Source of the DNA: Artocarpus heterophyllus
Taxonomy: Eukaryota; Streptophyta; Magnoliopsida; Rosales; Moraceae
Assembly: GCA_025403435.1 (NCBI GenBank)
Contig: CM046347.1
Location: 24,936,597 to 25,000,596 of the forward strand
Length of the DNA stretch: 64,000 nucleotides
Direction of reading: 5' to 3'
The notes below the pieces were generated by a model. The model did not search any database. It was not told the origin of the DNA and saw only the letters and a list, made by a program, of their open reading frames with translations. Shown here piece after piece: positions 61,192 to 64,000 of this stretch (position 1 is the first letter of the stretch; the number at the start of each line of letters is the position of its first letter). Made by a program: the position numbers and the translations under genes.

Positions 61192-63353
61192 TGTAACACC
61201 CCGAAATTTATTTAGTGGTAATGTAATATAAATGATGAATTAGTGTGCTATAATTAACGTTTTAACATTAATTAGATTATTTGGTTGGATTTTGAATTTT
61301 TGGTTGTTTTGTTAAATTGATGCGTTTAAATGATTTCTTATTGTTTTAAAATGATGTTTTGAGTTTTAAAACACAATAATTTGTAAAATGTTAAAAATAC
61401 TCTGTTTTGTAAAACCGTGGGCGGTACATGGTTTTTGCACAGTAAAACCGCCAATCGATTTTCTCTATTTATTTCCTTCCCCTCTCTCTCTGTCCTCACT
61501 CTCCGGTTTTCTCTCTCTCTCTCTCTCTTTTCTCTTTCACCGTGAGCCATCTCTCTCTCAAATTCTCTCTCAAAATTTTTGAAAACCAAATTCGAATCCA
61601 AGCTTTGGGATAGCAAGGAGGAGGCTCGGGGACGTGATTTGGCAACCGAGAACGTGGATTGAAGCTTCGATTCGAGGTTAGATTTGAAATTTCTAAACTT
61701 TTTCTAAAATTTTCAATTTTGTGCATTTTTGAAATCAGGTTTGTTTAAGCTTAGAAAACCGTGGATTTGAGTTAAATGAACTTAGAACAACTAGAATCTA
61801 AGCTTAGATTGAAGAAAAATGGATTTGATTCAAGATTTTTCATTTTTCCTATTTTTGGATTTTCGGGATTTTTGTATTTGAATCTTGTTTAAATGAGTTT
61901 TAAAGTGTCTAAATATGTTTTTCTATCATCTATGAATGTTTTCCATGCCTGAGATTTGAGAAAAACAGGTTAGAATCAAGATTTGGGTTTTGGAGAAATT
62001 GAAACCCGTGGCTAGAATTTCTGGGTTTTTCTAGTTCGGCAAGCCGAAGTGCGTGTTCGGTAGGCCGGAACAGGGAACGGCAGGTCGGTGTTCTTTAGTC
62101 CTGGAGGTCGAACCTGGAAATTGTTCGGCCGACCGAACTTTGCTTCTGGCAGGCCAAACTGTGCAGTTCGGCAGGCCGAAGCAAGGAGTCCAGCAGGCCG
62201 ACCGAGGCATGGAAATTTTTGTGATTTTTACCCATTTTTACTGTTTTGAACTCTGATTTAAATTCCAACCTTATAGGATGATTTTAAAGGTACAAATGGC
62301 ACACTAGGACATCATGAAATGGAATGTCTCGAACTAGATATTGATCGACTTAGTTTGTATCTAGGATCATTCGTGGTTCCGTGAAGCTAACGTCTAGCGG
62401 ACCGGGATTACGGTGTGGGGCACCGGCACGAGTATTGAGGTAGGACTTCTATCCTATTTCTTTGGTAGCCTGGTTTTGAAATGATTTGGATTTGAAAAGG
62501 ATTTCTATTAAAATGTTTTCAACGGTGTTTGAAAATGGATTTATCGGTTATATTTTAATATACCGTGATCTGAAATAAACGTCATAACAAATGTAATTGA
62601 CAACACTCGGTAATTGGGTTTTGAATGGTAATGATAATAAACACATAGGCATGATGCCATATCAGAGATCGGGTCGTGTAGCGATCGACCTTGGGGGCAG
62701 GTCCTGAAACCTAGCTGGGCCACTACGGTGGTGATATCATGGTTTGCCTAGGAAAAGAAAAATGGTATTTCTGATTGTGCGAGTAGACTGTTCTGGGTCA
62801 GGACGGTTCTACTCAAATTATCTATTTATTTATTTATTTATTTAAGTTTTCTTTTGAGTAACACCTAAACAATGATATGTTTCTTTACCTTAAATTATTT
62901 TTATAAAACTTAGTCCTACTGAGCCTTTCGCTCACATTTTATTGTTTTAAATTTCCTCTTCTAGGTGGTTTCCCATTTAGGTTTGGTGAGGATTCTTCGG
63001 ACCAAACTTAGGAGCAATAGGAGGATTGATTTATATTTTGTATTATTTAATCAAGGCATGTAAGATTTAACTTTATTTGTACTTGGACTATGATTGTATT
63101 TATGATATTGTTAGAGCCATGTGTGTGCACAAGTTGTGGGCTGTGGAACCCATACTCGCGGCTATATTGTTTTAATTATTACTCATTTAATGTTTTAAAT
63201 TGTCTAATGTATATGAACTCTTTACAAAGTGTTTTAATGAATCCCACCTTTTATACTTAATTCAACCCCTTAAACTCTGGATTTTAATTAAATTCTCTTT
63301 TAAATTAATTTAAATAATCCACCACGTCACATCCCGTACTCCGGGGCGTGACA
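61192..63353 (+). mobile_element. Ty3/gypsy-type (Tekay-like) solo LTR
   Basis: The 2162-bp LTR has termini TGTAACACCCCG ... CGGGGCGTGACA and exact 5-bp duplications ATTTC (61187-61191 and 63354-63358). It contains a CT-rich tract at about 61484-61575 and a palindrome cluster at 62034-62205. It shares these features and the 3' end with the LTRs at 16982-18935 and 26285-26698. No internal region is present. It landed exactly at the LTR/polypurine-tract border of a copia element. Short open frames inside it are not genes. Confidence 0.92.
62034..62205. repeat. Palindrome cluster in a gypsy LTR
   Basis: About eight variants of GTTCGGCAGGCCGAAC (for example GTTCGGCAGGCCGAAG), spaced about 20-25 bp. 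Chance open frames such as 62053-62256 result from its GC content. Confidence 0.85.
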
Positions 63354-63358
63354 ATTTC

Positions 63359-64000
63359 CCATTTGCACTAATGAGTAAATGTGATATGTTACGCATCCCT
63401 ATTGCCCTGATAGGCTATAATGTCATCAGATGCGATCAAACATATTTCTACATTTTCACTCTCCATGTTGTCGTTTATCCCATGATATTCCCGATGAACA
63501 TGTTTACTCTTCTTGAGAAATCTTGGTTCCTCAGAATTAGCTATTGCTGTAGTGTTATCACAATACAACGATAATGCCTTATCCATACTGTGAACTACCT
63601 CAAGATCCCAAAGAACTTGCGAAGCCACACTGCTTTTTTTGAACATCACTAGCTGCCACATACTCGTCCTTCATCGTTGAATCTGAAGTAAAATCTTGCC
63701 TAACACTTCTCTAAACAATAGCACCGTTACCCAAAGTAGACACAGAAGTAGAAGTCGATCTTCTCGAATCTAGACAGGATTGAAAATCTAAATCAGTGTA
63801 TCCCAGAGGTGTTAGATCCTCACCCGAATACACAAGCATATACCCTCGAGTCCTTCTTAGGTACTTGAAAATATGCTTGACTGCAACCCAATGGTTTGGC
63901 CCTGGATCCGACTGAAATCGACTCACTATTCCAACCACATAACAAATGTCTAGTCGCCTGCAAAGCATAGCATACATGAGACTACTCACTACCGAAGTAT
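63359..64000 (-). pseudogene. Copia family B RNase H and polypurine tract, running off the window
   Basis: Directly left is the decayed polypurine tract (minus strand AGTGCAAATGGGAAAT, about 63354-63369). The segments 63389-63661 and 63711-63989 encode DLEVVHSMDKALSLYCDNT, SLMYAMLCRRLDICYVVGIV and SRRSTSTSVSTLGNGAIV, the RNase H and preceding connection domain of the family. A frame break lies between them (63662-63710). The rest of pol lies beyond 64000. Confidence 0.9.

Noticed and set aside
62053..62256. 67-codon open frame rich in Gly, Arg and Cys
   Set aside because: It arises from the GC-rich palindrome cluster in a solo LTR and resembles no protein family.

Overview
The window is plant nuclear DNA from a eudicot-like genome. 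It is AT-rich, has spliced genes with short AT-rich introns, and is crowded with Ty1/copia and Ty3/gypsy LTR retrotransposon debris. The sequence alone does not identify the species. Only one intact host gene is recognisable: a ten-exon HD-ZIP class IV homeodomain-START transcription factor at 31699-35494 (+). It encodes 722 aa and looks like a co-ortholog of Arabidopsis HDG11/HDG12.

Layout. 1-1247: copia RT/RNase H fragment (+), abutting tail-to-tail a minus-strand copia element (gag-protease-integrase 1248-3334, long leader 3335-5526, 5' LTR 5527-7596). 7597-11623: AT-rich intergenic DNA with LTR relics. 11624-14702: four tandem copies of a roughly 767-bp T-rich unit, each carrying the left end of a hAT-like element; the whole element (14623-15498, 8-bp target duplication) follows the last copy. 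16982-20894: a gypsy-type solo LTR with a copia-type solo LTR inserted inside its 5-bp target duplication. 20895-28826: intergenic DNA with LTR relics, a CACTA-like remnant and a long-TIR MITE. 28827-36454: a quieter island holding the HDG gene.

36455-64000 is a retrotransposon nest built mainly from one copia family with LTRs of about 2 kb. At least nine full or partial LTRs of this family are present in both orientations. Two are solo LTRs with exact 5-bp target duplications (38324-40384 and 42037-44049). One nearly complete but inactivated minus-strand element spans 48437-57833, and a second gypsy-type solo LTR lies at 61192-63353. The nest also holds a minus-strand gypsy gag relic split by a solo LTR.

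The most unusual signal is a clustered, CpG-rich, nearly palindromic 16-mer (GTTCGGCCTGCCGAAC and decayed variants). It occurs in the LTRs and leader of the copia family and also in the LTRs of the unrelated gypsy family. Nothing in the window resembles an operon, a defence system or another multi-gene host pathway.
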